The notes under the pieces were generated by a model, which saw only the letters and a program-made list of their open reading frames with translations, was not told the origin of the DNA and made no database searches. DNA of 64,000 bases, taken from Saposhnikovia divaricata (lineage: Eukaryota; Streptophyta; Magnoliopsida; Apiales; Apiaceae). The position numbers were made by a program, and so were the translations under genes. The stretch is from NCBI GenBank assembly GCA_036435485.1, contig CM071598.1, positions 177,640,148 through 177,704,147 on the forward strand, read 5' to 3'. This document shows, one piece after another, positions 10,251 through 21,000 of the stretch (position 1 is the stretch's first letter; each line of letters begins with the position of its first letter).

Positions 10251-11454
10251 GGAGTTTTGATGAATTGCAAAAGTTAGAGAGTTGTGAGAATTACAAAATA
10301 GAGAACTTTTGTGATCAAGGTGAGGTGATTGTATTCAAGAGTGTTTAGTGAAGTAACGACTCCAATCTTGTAATACATTCATATTTAGTGCATTTGTGGT
10401 TTTACCCTTCCTTGAGGGGTTTCAAAGTTAATTTGATGTGTTCTTTATTTTCGTGTTTAATTTGTTATTGTATTTGATTAAAGTTGATCTATAGTGGATA
10501 CGATCTTAACAAACTTGTATCAGAGCTTAGGTTCGACAAGTAGATTCAGCGATAAAAAAAGGCAATCAAGAAGTAATTACGAAAATTCGTAGGAATTTTA
10601 GGGTCTGCGCAGCTATTGAAGAATTGACGACTGGGAGGTCATCCATGGTCAGATCATCCTGATTTTTGGACAGTAGCTTCGTTACATCAATATCTAAAAT
10701 CCGAACGGTGGAGACCGAATTTTGAGTTCGAAAAGGTGCGAATTCTGGTGTTCGAAGTAGGCTGTTTGTGCGTTGTTAGTTGTTCTTGAGTTGATTTTCT
10801 TGGCTTGATGGAGGATCTAAAGTCGTTGAGGATTGATGCACCCAAGTACGATGGGAAGACGGATTTTACTATACAGAAGTTAACTGTTAAGGATGTGTTA
10901 ATTCAACAAGCACTACGCCATAGATGACTTTACACAATGTTTTTCCATGATAGTAAGATTCTCGGAATCGATTGAGGTATTAGGGAATTCGAGCCGAGGG
11001 AGGATTTGTTGGGGTCCGTCCCGAATTCTTAATTAAGTTAAGAATCCTATTATGAGCAGAATTCTAATTTGTGATAATTGAGGTAATTCTTATTTTTGGT
11101 ACGAATATTATTTGTGGAAGAATTTATATACAATATAAGAAAAGATGATAATTGTCACAAATAGGATTTGAAGTAGAATAGGATTAGAATATTTGTGGTG
11201 CCTATAAATGTAGATATTTGTAGGGATTTTGATGAATTGCAAAAGTTAGAGAGTTGTGTGAGTTACACAAGAGGAAAAACTTTGTGATAAGTTGAGGTAA
11301 TTGTATTCAAAAGTGTTGAGTGAGTGAGCGACTCCAATCTTGTAATGCATTCATATTTAGTGGATGTAGTTTTACCATTCTTTAAGGGGTTTCCAACTTT
11401 CGAGTTTATTATTGTGTTTCATTAACGTTAATTATAATAGATGCGATCCTAACA
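10034..11454 (+). mobile_element. Complete 1.4 kb TRIM-type LTR retrotransposon (copia-derived)
   Basis: The 5' LTR is 10034-10511 and the 3' LTR 11007-11454; both start TGTTGGG and end AACA. The target duplication TTTAT is perfect (10029-10033 and 11455-11459). The primer site after the 5' LTR, TTGTATCAGAGC (10515-10526), is one base off the initiator-tRNA-Met site. A purine tract, GAGCCGAGGGAGGA, precedes the 3' LTR. The internal region is only ~495 bp and keeps a scrap of copia gag, so the element depends on a relative for movement. Confidence 0.92.
10808..10927 (+). pseudogene. Truncated copia gag start in the TRIM element
   Basis: A 39-residue frame opens MEDLKSLRIDAPKYDGKTDF and continues to VLIQQALRHR before TGA. 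This matches the N-terminal pattern of Ty1/copia Gag (F-D/N-G-K-x-D-F...VLIQQ). The rest of gag and all of pol are deleted. The match is by motif recognition. Confidence 0.7.
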
Positions 11455-11902
11455 TTTATGTGAGGTAATGTTATATATTAATGTTTTTTTTTTCTTACAT
11501 GCTTGTAGATGATGCATAGGACTCTGGTACAGGCTAGCTAATTATGGAGTGGGACAGGATTGACTAAATTATATTTTCTTGAGTGGTACGTTTAAATTGT
11601 AAATGTGAATAGCACTAAAATTCCTTAATTTTGTCAAACAACGTTGTTTTGACGTTTTTTTTTCCAAGTTCAGAAATAGGAAGACGAACTAAGGGGCTGT
11701 CTAATTATTTTGAATAAAAAAAAATTAATAATTAAAAATTTTGAATGACTATCAATCTGAATATTACTCCACTTAATAAATAATATTATTGGATACATAA
11801 ATTACAAAAAAATCTGAACTGTATAAATTAAATTTTTAGGGTTTATTTAACATTGCGTCATACGTTAAAGAGGTATGAACCCTTTATATAAATTAAATAT
11901 TA
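11455..11902. other. Intergenic; holds a segment repeated beside the CACTA element
   Basis: No gene seen. Positions about 11608-11690 (CACTAAAATTCCTTAA... CAACGTTGTTTTGACG) resemble 42953-43040, immediately beyond the right end of the CACTA transposon. Confidence 0.6.
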
Positions 11903-12009
11903 CTAGCTTATAACCCGTGCAACACACGGTTCTTTTTCTAATATTTAATATATTATTTTTTTATTATTTATTTGTTATTAGTTTACATATCAAATTGTTG
12001 TTATGAAAT

Positions 12010-12011
<2 letters not shown>

Positions 12012-12062
<51 letters not shown>
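12012..12062. repeat. (AT)n microsatellite in Helitron copy 1
   Basis: Uninterrupted alternating AT run of about 50 bases. Confidence 0.95.
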
Positions 12063-12064
<2 letters not shown>

Positions 12065-12613
12065 ATTTTAGACTTTCAATTTATTATGTGTTTTATCTTG
12101 ATTTCGATGATTTTACAGCCTACGTGAAATTAATAAAATAATCTTTAATTTTGTGATGATTTAACAATTTTCTCCAATTAAAACTACCAAGAAACAAAAG
12201 AGATATGAAATTGACGATTTTTATATTGAAAATTCTATTATATTTAGGAAATTTAATTATATTTTATTTTTATCATCAAAATAACCTTCTTATTATTTGA
12301 AGATAGTTGTACTAACAACCATATACAGTTTTAATAATAAGTGTAGGAGCGATTTTGTCAAAAACTTTGGTAGTTGGTAGTCTGGTCCTCAGTACGATAA
12401 AATAAATAAGAACTGTTAGATCTTAAAATAAATAGATACAAAACGTTGGATCTAGCATAAAAAATATTTAATATTTTAACATGTAAACTAAAACATGTAT
12501 TTATATTGAAATACGAAAAAGTGCTTGTCAATGATTTAATTCATATATAATTAGGTTTTCTATATTGAACAAGATTATTAATTTAACACTGATAAATTTA
12601 TACAACATTTTTT

Positions 12614-12928
12614 AATGATATCCTTTTTAGATTATAATTTCCTTTTTAATATAATATAATCTTGGTCATCTATTTTTAAAAATATTAGATTTGACGGTTG
12701 ATATTATTTTGGTCGTACAATGATATCCTTTTTAAATTATAATTTTCTTTTTAATATGATATAATCTTGATCGTCTATTATTAAAAATATTAGATTCAAC
12801 GATTGAGATTATTTTGGTAGTACAGTGATATCTTTTTTAGATTATAATTTCTTTTATAATATGATATAATCTTGATCGTCTATTTTTAAAAATATTAGAT
12901 TTGACGGTTGAGATTATTTTGGTAGTAC
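12614..12928. repeat. Three tandem 105 bp units
   Basis: Units start at 12614, 12719 and 12824. Each runs from (A/G)TGATATC.TTTTTAGATTATAATTT to TTATTTTGGT(C/A)GTAC with about 10 percent divergence. They lie at the 5' side of Helitron copy 1. Confidence 0.9.
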
Positions 12929-12985
12929 AGTGACCAAACCAAAATTACGGATAAGATCCCTATTACGCTTATTATATATAATGGA

Positions 12986-13025
12986 TATTATTATTAATAT
13001 TATTAATATTATTAATATTATTATT

Positions 13026-13112
<87 letters not shown>

Positions 13113-13113
13113 A
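12986..13113. repeat. Compound (ATT)n(TTG)n microsatellite
   Basis: ATT-type repeats at about 12986-13026 run into about 28 uninterrupted TTG units (13027-13111). The array sits exactly between two Helitron ends. Confidence 0.95.
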
Positions 13114-13119
13114 TAATTA

Positions 13120-13510
13120 CTAGCTTATAGTCCGTGCAAAACACGGGTTATTTTAATTTTTTTTAAAATTTTCGTATAGTGTAGTTACATAATATTATAA
13201 ATATTTCACCTTTATACATAATAATTTTTAGTATTAAATATAAATTAATATGTTCTTGGTGGGAATCGAATCTTCAACCTTTCTATGTAACATTTTTTAA
13301 TATTAATTTTAAATTAAATTGTTGTTGACGGTATTCGAACCTTAAACCTTTGTATATAACAACTTTTATAACAATTTTTAGTATTGCATCCAACGATCAT
13401 CATATATTTGAGCTACCGATCTAACAGTTGTGAATGAAGGGGATAACCAAAAACCAAATTACAAAATATATCCCATTTTGCTTATTATATTATAATATAG
13501 ATAGTATAGA
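13120..13510 (-). mobile_element. Non-autonomous Helitron, copy 2
   Basis: On the minus strand it starts TCTATACTATCTATATTATA (from 13510) and ends with the hairpin CCGTG-TTTTG-CACGG and then ACTATAAGCTAG (13123-13120). Flanks are A on the 5' side and T on the 3' side, as expected for Helitron insertion. Length is 391 bp and there is no coding capacity. Confidence 0.78.
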
Positions 13511-14476
13511 TTTTGTAAAAATATTGTATATGTAACTAATAGTAAGTTGTTTTTTGACTTTTTTGTTACATCTTATTATTATTTGGATTTTTTTCAATAT
13601 TAACGTATATTATATGCACATATGATGTATAGAAGACAAACATGATTTTTTGTTTTGAAGCGGAACTATTTAGTAATTAAAGTTAGGTTTGATTTAGATT
13701 GTTTCCTGAAAGCCAGGGCGTAGTAGTTTTCTATAGAAGAGATGAGGACTGCTTCGTGCTTATATACTCACAATTTTTTAATGTTATATTGTAAATTAAT
13801 TTTGTGGCGTGTACTAATATCAAAATTAAAAGATGATTAATGTTGTTCTAATATTAAATTTAATAGATGATTAATGAGTTTTGAAAAGTAAATTTTATTA
13901 TATGTTTTATTTTGGATTGTTTCCCGAAAGCGGGGCGTAGTAGTTTTCTATAGAAGAGATGAGGACTGCTTCGTGCTTATGTACTCGTAATTTTTCAATG
14001 CGATCTTGTAAACTAATTTTTTGGTGTGTACTAATATCAAATTTAATAGATGATTAATAAGTTTCTAATATTAAATTTAATAGATGATTAATGAGTTTTG
14101 AAAAGTGAATTTTATCATATTTTTATTAGTATATTTAGAGTTATAAATATTAAATTTAATTATGTTGAAAAGTGAATTTTATCATATGTTTTATTAGTAA
14201 TATTAAATTTATTTATGTTTTTAGTGAGAGTCGAACCATTGACCTTTGGTAATACTCGCTTATTATATCTCTTACTCTTATTATATAATAGGATATAATA
14301 TAATAGATTATAATAGGACATAATATCAAGCGTGTTAGTTAACTAATTTTTTTTATATTGTTTATATATCACGCGTGTAAGTTAATTGATTACTTTTTTT
14401 TATATTGTTTAATTATGTTATGTAGTTAGTAAGAATCGAACCCTTGACCTATCTATTATCCCTCTTACTCTTATTG
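13511..14476. other. AT-rich region with two diverged direct repeats
   Basis: A block starting GATTGTTTCC at 13697 recurs at 13915 (period 218), including GCGTAGTAGTTTTCTATAGA and the following ~45 bases almost unchanged. AATAGATGATTAATGAGTTT recurs near 13860 and 14077. Phrases such as AATCGAACCCTTGACC (B-box-like) occur near 14230 and 14425. No gene seen. Confidence 0.6.
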
Positions 14477-14979
14477 TTCGACCTTATTTGGTCAAAAATA
14501 GCTATTTTCGACCAAAAGGAAGCTGGTCAATTATAACAAGGTCGAAAATACTACAAACGGTCGAAAATAGCTATTTTCGACAAACTAAATTTGACTGATC
14601 TTTTTCGACCAACTAAATTCGACCAACTAAATTTTACTAAAACAGGTTATATTTGGAAGATTCCAATTTTCTTTGGAATTTTAAATTTTCCCGCCCAAAA
14701 CACTAAATTCGACCAAAATAGGTGGAAATAGTTTTCAACCAACTTTAGTCGAAATTTTAATTCGACCTCTTTATGTCGAATATTAAATTCGACTAATGTT
14801 AGTCGCATACTTAATTTGACTAAGTTTAATCGAAAAAGGTTAAGTTAAATTCGACTTCTTCCGGTCGAAAATATTGTACCAGAAATTTTTTTCTACTACA
14901 ATTTAGACTTTTTATGGTCGAATATAATGTACCAAAACTTTTTTGTGCTGCTTTTAATAGACCATTTTCAGTCGAATTT
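14477..14979. repeat. CACTA subterminal repeat array, 3' side
   Basis: Many copies of TTCGACC/GGTCGAA in both orientations within about 500 bp. In CACTA elements such short subterminal motifs bind the TNPA-type protein. No CACTA terminus is visible beyond it. Confidence 0.8.
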
Positions 14980-17900
14980 ATAATACAATTTCACAATTGA
15001 ATACTATATTTTTGACTTGCCACCTGTGGTTTCACAAATGCTAAAAATATGCATATATCCGGAATTCACAAATGCCAAAAACATACATATATCCGGCATT
15101 CATAAACAAAATGCTAAAATACCGTAAATAGTCATACAGTAACTTCAGTTACATACATAAACATAAGCATTTAGTTACATACATAAGCATAAAGTCCATA
15201 AAGTCTGCATAAAAAACCATCAGTTACTACCATCAGTACTACCATCAGTTCTTCACAAAAAAGCCTAGGGAAACTAAAATTTCTAAAAGCAGATTGAGTT
15301 CTTGATAAACCAGTAAGCTGAAAAACCAGTAAGGCCTAAGATAGAGGATACATTTGTGCTAGTGGATCTTCGTCTTCATTGATGTTTATGTCGTCGTTCA
15401 CCACAATAGCCTCCGTGCCGCCCAACATCATCATATCCTTCTTTGGCGGACTCTCCTGGAAAAATTAAAATCAGTTTGCAAAAAACTTTGAATTCAGACC
15501 AGAGGAAATAATAAGCAAAGTTACTCAGTATAAACAAAAACAAACATTTTAATTCTGTAGACTCTATTTAGGACTTAATATTAAGCGTTACTTTTCAACA
15601 GATGCTTCAATACAATAAGTAGTTTATTTCAAATTATCTAGTTCTTAAATTCCTCTTAAACAATACACTTGTTGCTCAGGTGTTCTTAAATTTAATTTCT
15701 GTTGGCAATTAGAAGGGTCATATTGCTAAATGTAAATACAATAAAGTAAAGAAGATACATAAGATTCAATTAAAAATTACTGAATCATGATTGAGAATTC
15801 ATTTTACAGAAATTATGAGTGCGAAAGTTCCATTTTAATAGCTTGTTGATAGACATAATGTGCATAGTTCCTAAGTACTATCTCAGCATAGCTAAACTTA
15901 AGTTATATGTGTTCTTGTTCCATGTGGTTCTCGTAAGGGACATCAGGACAATGTTTAAAGTCAAGACAGAACTAGAAAAATTGTTGAGGGTCAAACATCG
16001 AAACAAAAGTAATGTATTCAACTATCCATCACTAAGTATGCAATACGACAAATTGAAATGTGAGAAGTAGATAAAAGAGAATTTTACCTCTACAATGATC
16101 TTATCATTGTCTTTCAATATAGTACGAAGCAACCCTCTGGCTGTCCTTTCATAATGTGCCTGCAATGACTTATGACTCGGGTCCGGAAATGCAGCAGCGA
16201 CTAAGTTCTCTACCTTCTCATCCAAAACGGACTGCTTCACCTCACGCATAGGCAAAGAACAGACCATCTGCCTCACCTCATCAAGAATCGTCGACATCAT
16301 CATATAAATTTCATCCAAAACTGGAGCCAACAAGTTTTTATGATTTTCTTTGTTGATCCATTGTGTTGCTTCCCGTGCTCCGACAAGCTCTGACACCGTC
16401 TCATGGGGATGGAGGATGATCTTCCCCTTCTTCGGGGGTCAGTCCTGCATCATCACAAAAATGTCTCTCTTCTGCTGAATTTCCCTTTGGGTTCGAGGGG
16501 ATGACGGTTGATCAGTAGGCAACAGCTCAGGTGGCAGTTCAAGAGAAGATCGCAAATGGTGCATTTTTTCCTGCAACATAAAATTTGAAGTCAAAAACCT
16601 AATAATCAAGCTAGTAAATCTCCAACTACACAGATTATTTAATCTGACTATGTAGATGTATAAAACAGTAGTTATGTAGATGTATGAAACAAACCTTTAG
16701 ATCTTTCACAGCTGGTTCACTAGGATTGTATACCATGCCTAGGAATTCATCTTCAGTGACAAGATCTTCTCCATTTGCCTCTCTTTCGGCATCTATTTCC
16801 TATTAGATGGAAAAAAATCATCACGTTAGCTATGTATAAAGAATGTCGAAACAAACAAACAAAATGCAATATATCACAACAGTTTTGTACGTATGCAGTA
16901 ATAACAGCTGCTTCGATGTAATTTTAATTTCAATCATTAGAGAATTAAACAAGAAAGGATGTACATTGTACAGTAACATACATATATATGTAACTGTGTA
17001 TACAGCGCCTGCTTTGTATATCAGAATTCACAAGTACCCTGTATACTAAAGTACTGATATAAATGAAAACTAAATATAGAAGAAACTGGATTCTTCTATC
17101 TACACACAAACAGATATATATACACACGAAATTGAAAGACCAAGTTATACCTCACGTCTCTGATCAAATGGTTTCGCCCTAGTGCGTTGGGTGAATTCCA
17201 CGCACATTCTGGCCTTCTGGCGCTGTATCGACTTCGTATCAAACTGCGGTGTTCCCCAATGTTCGCAAATGGCATTGCATGCATGCTGGGAGTAGTAGTG
17301 AGGCTTCAATTCTTTTATGTCAATGTCCTTCTCATCATATCCACATTCCAATACCCGATTCACAACCTTCTTCAGTCGTGTCTTCTCCGGATTAAGAAAA
17401 TACTTGAAAATTTTCTCCATATGATCCCTCACAGCTCTATCCCCGTTTTCCTCTCCATAATATTTGGGATAATTATAATATTCCTGCCAAAACAGATTGC
17501 ATAAAGTGTTATCGTAAAACAAGCATTTGAGCAATAAAAATATAAATAAGTAAACATGTACGCAATCAATTTCATAAGAAATTAAAGTACGACATGACAA
17601 TGTCCAGTAATAACATGAAAAATATTCACAAAGGCATATAGAATAAGCTTACAGCTAAAAATATTCACAAAGGCATATAGCATCTTAAACCTTGAAAAGC
17701 AAAAACATAAGAGTGCAAAACTTACTTTAAAAGTTTTGATACAACTGATATAAAAAGCTTCCCGTTTAGATCCCTTTGAATTCAGGGTATTTTCATCCCA
17801 TTTTATATGAACAATGTGGCTCAAAGTGTGTTTGGCTGCAGCCTCCTTTATTCTGTAACAACATAATGAAAGACAAAATAAACTAATTAATTAAAATATA

Positions 17901-18104
17901 ATGCCTGGAGAACAAAATCTGTATGAAAATGAAATCTTAATTATCTAAGGCCAGACATTAAGCATAGTTCTTTCACTCCTGAAGAAGACACCATTATAAT
18001 TAACTGATACACGTATAATATACAGGATAATTATCATTCAATTTATAATTATTATTGCAAGTTATCAGTCAAGTCAAGTCTCACAATCACCATGAACAGA
18101 TAGG

Positions 18105-18143
18105 AAAATGAACAGTCGAAAAAGGCCTATTTGTGTTGTAGTG
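18105..18143. repeat. Isolated internal copy of the CACTA terminal repeat
   Basis: These 39 bases match the right terminus of the CACTA element (42901-42939) with a single A/G difference. They end in GTAGTG, but no subterminal motifs lie on the inner side. The copy sits in an intron of the second CACTA gene. Confidence 0.9.
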
Positions 18144-20368
18144 CTGGATTTTAATCTTGTAGACAACATCCTCAAACAGAACCAATGGACAATTATAATC
18201 AGATCATGATTCTTGCAATACCGGCACCTTAAAAGCAATTACACCAAAGTAATTAAATTACTACAATCATAAGCACATTAGAACTTAAGGCAAAACCACA
18301 ATACGGTATCATATTATTAGGGAACACTACTATAATTACATTTAATCTTCAGGATTATAATATATTTTATATATTTACAATTCTCTACTCAATCTCCATG
18401 TAGTTATATTTGAAAAATAATTCTTTTTAAAAAAAAATCCAAGAAACCCTAGTTCTTGTAGGTGGCGAGCTTAAATTTATTTTACCACATTACATACCAT
18501 GAAACCTAAATAAATCGAGTAAACATGCATGTATTGAAAATTAATCTGATAATCTCAAATAATGATCATCCACTATCGACAGCAAATGAGCACATTTGAA
18601 CAAATTGTGCAATTTTAAATTATCAGCTAGCAAATATCATAGTACTGCCAAATTGATCACATTGCACAGGCAAGTTTTAACTCATAAATTTTTCACAGAT
18701 TCACACGTCCAGTCATCACCATAATATATAATGTACCAAATATATCTTGATTCTTTTAACATACCCTTTTCCGATCTTGAGAAAATGTACTGTTGCTTCG
18801 CATCCTCGGGTGGCTTCGTTGAGTAATCACCTTCAGAACAGCTACGACTTTTCCCCTGATACGTTATTTTCTACGAAATTTTTTCCAAGTCACAGGATCC
18901 TTCCACATAGCTCTCTTCATCATTACAACCTTCATTGGATCCTTCACCATCCCCTCCATTGGTCCCAACCTTCCCGCTTCCCTTACCCTTCTTTGAATTT
19001 GGACCAGCCCATGCCACCTATAAAATAGAAAACTTAATATTCGTGAATAAACATTCAGAAAATAAGCTGCTAAACCTCAAGCGCTTGAAAAGACAATACA
19101 GTATCAGAACATGTTTCATCAGCTAAAGAATACAATCAGTCGAATCTAAGATCTAATTTAGAAGTGTAATTTCCTTAAAATTACCAAACTATTTTATGTA
19201 TTCAACGACTAATAAACAAGGTGATTACAGATACTTAAGTACACCTGAAATTTTCTCAACTTGAATATTTGATCAAAATGAAACTACTTTTGCTTGACAA
19301 GGGCAATCAAGTAAATTCGAAACCAACTCAAACTCCTTTTGTTGAAAATTTGAATTGTCCTAAACTAACATTCTCAACAGACATTTTCCTATAAAAAGTA
19401 AAAAATGTGTGTTTTTTACTATAGAGATATTGTAGAGATTCTTTCCACATGTTTACCTCAATGACATTTCTTACATGAATAAAAAATCTCAAACTCCTTA
19501 TGTGTTTCTCGACAGTCTATAATACAACTATAGACATCAATAAAAAGTGCTAGACAATGTACCACACATTTAGAGCATGGGCATTCGAACTCATGCACAC
19601 TGAATCAGGAAATAAGACATTTGACCGATATAGTCCAAAACCTTTACATTTAAAGACCACTATTCGTTATTTATAAAGTTATAGACAGTCAGTTTATTGA
19701 ACCTACACAACAAATTGCATTGTTGTTTTTCCATACAAGTATTAACACTTAATTTGCACTGTATACCTATAACTACTAAACATGAGACCCGAACCAAGTA
19801 AAAGAAACAATTCAACAGATGATTGGTCCTATCGAAGAATGGGGTTCCATGGAAAGAACAATTCCCTTGGTGTAGACAAAATGTTGCCCAATTCAAAAGT
19901 GAGACAAATCTTTGTGGCCAAACAGACAAAAGGGGAGCTCAACAGCAGATTGATCGAAGCAATGGTTTGAAACTTCGCCTATGTTGTTTTGTTAAAGATA
20001 TATTGTCATGGAACCTATAAAAAGTTCAGATAAACAGAAATAATTTAGCAATGGCTTTCTCTCCGGATACAAACAAAACAACAAAAGTCGAAAGATACAA
20101 CTACAGACAAAAGATGCAACAGCTAGAGATATATGTTTGTTTTCAAACTAACTAGTAATTACAATTAATATATAAACACACATAAATGTGGCAATTGATA
20201 GAATACAAACTAAGCTACAAATAGATAAAAGAAGACAAACCCTAAGCTACAAATAGATAAATAAGCATAAAATACAAACTAATTAAAGGAAGCTATTGAT
20301 TAAATCAAGAATTTGCATATAAATATAAGTGCGTATGTATATTTACGCCTAAAGATTAAAGAACTTTG

Positions 20369-20371
<3 letters not shown>

Positions 20372-20441
<70 letters not shown>
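20372..20441. repeat. (AG)n microsatellite
   Basis: About 35 AG units, just inside the first intron of the second CACTA gene. On the gene strand it is a long CT tract right after the donor. Confidence 0.97.
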
Positions 20442-20445
<4 letters not shown>

Positions 20446-20632
20446 GAAATACCTCTGAATACCTCAAGAAATTAAACCCTAATTTTTGCCTTGAGCTTTT
20501 GCCTTCTTCAGCCATTGACGAAGAAAAAAAAGAAAATGGGCGTCGAACCCTAATTTTGGAGAGAAAAAAACACTAGAAATGAAAAATTGGGGGAAAATAT
20601 CTATATATATTAAAAGATATTCAATTGGAAAT

Positions 20633-20790
20633 GGTCGAATTTAGACGTACTGTGGTCGACTTTTTCTGGTCGAATTTAGTTAATCGACTATTATTGGTCG
20701 AATTTAGCCGACCATATCTAGTCGACTTTTACTGGTCGAATTTAGCCGACCATAATTATCGACTTTTACTAGTCGAATTTAATCGACCAT
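20633..20790. repeat. Internal TTCGAC/GTCGAA array upstream of the second CACTA gene
   Basis: About ten GGTCGA/TCGACC motifs within 160 bp, just upstream (minus strand) of the start codon at 20515. It resembles the subterminal arrays. It could be a promoter bound by the element's own protein, or the end of a separate CACTA relative. Confidence 0.75.
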
Positions 20791-21000
20791 ATTTCCCTTC
20801 CCCGCAGCTTCTGTATAAACCTCCTGTAATAGATATAACACAACATTACAACAATTACAATCCACACAACAATCACAATCCACACAATAATTACAATCCA
20901 TTCAACTTAATTTATAAACATTTGAGTAAACTTCGAACTTAATAAATGTAATAGTTCAATAAATAAATTTTTTGATACAAATTAGATTAAAAATGATAAC
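20791..21000. other. Spacer between the two CACTA genes
   Basis: Contains a short tandem repeat of ACAATCCACACAA-type units (about 20848-20905) and AT-rich DNA. No gene seen. Confidence 0.6.

Larger units (their letters stand above)
11903..12985 (-). mobile_element. Non-autonomous Helitron, copy 1
   Basis: Read on the minus strand, the element begins TCCATTATATATAATAAG and ends with the hairpin CCGTG-TGTTG-CACGG followed by GTTATAAGCTAG. A 5' TC, a 3' hairpin about ten bases before CTRR, and insertion between A and T are the Helitron rules. No Rep/helicase gene is present. It contains an (AT)n run at 12012-12062 and three 105 bp tandem units. The 3' end is well supported; the 5' end is inferred by likeness to copy 2. 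Confidence 0.7.
15336..20515 (-). pseudogene. Second gene of the CACTA element (TNPA position), seven or more exons, one internal stop
   Basis: Exons supported on the minus strand: 20515-20453 (MAEEGKSSRQK start), one opening at 19017, 17852-17726, 17483-17151, 16799-16695, 16570-16088 and 15455-15336 (stop TAG). From 17852 on, every junction is GT-AG and keeps frame, all phase 0 after the first. The joining of 19017-18770 is unclear; stops there suggest extra introns or damage. TGA at 16439-16441 interrupts an otherwise open 161-codon exon, so this copy is probably inactive. The product is rich in charged residues, with no membrane segment. Position in the element suggests the subterminal-motif-binding TNPA role, but I do not recognise the family with certainty. 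Long introns hold an (AG)n run and a stray TIR copy. Confidence 0.7.

Noticed and set aside
12914..13144. Open frames of poly-Thr or poly-Val over the TTG repeat on both strands
   Set aside because: They are translations of the microsatellite and have no start context or domain.
11903..13510. Autonomous Helitron
   Set aside because: No Rep or helicase motifs in any frame.
20300..20576. Frames of alternating Arg-Glu or Ser-Leu
   Set aside because: Translation of the (AG)n run; only the first 21 codons of the minus frame are kept as exon 1 of the CACTA second gene.
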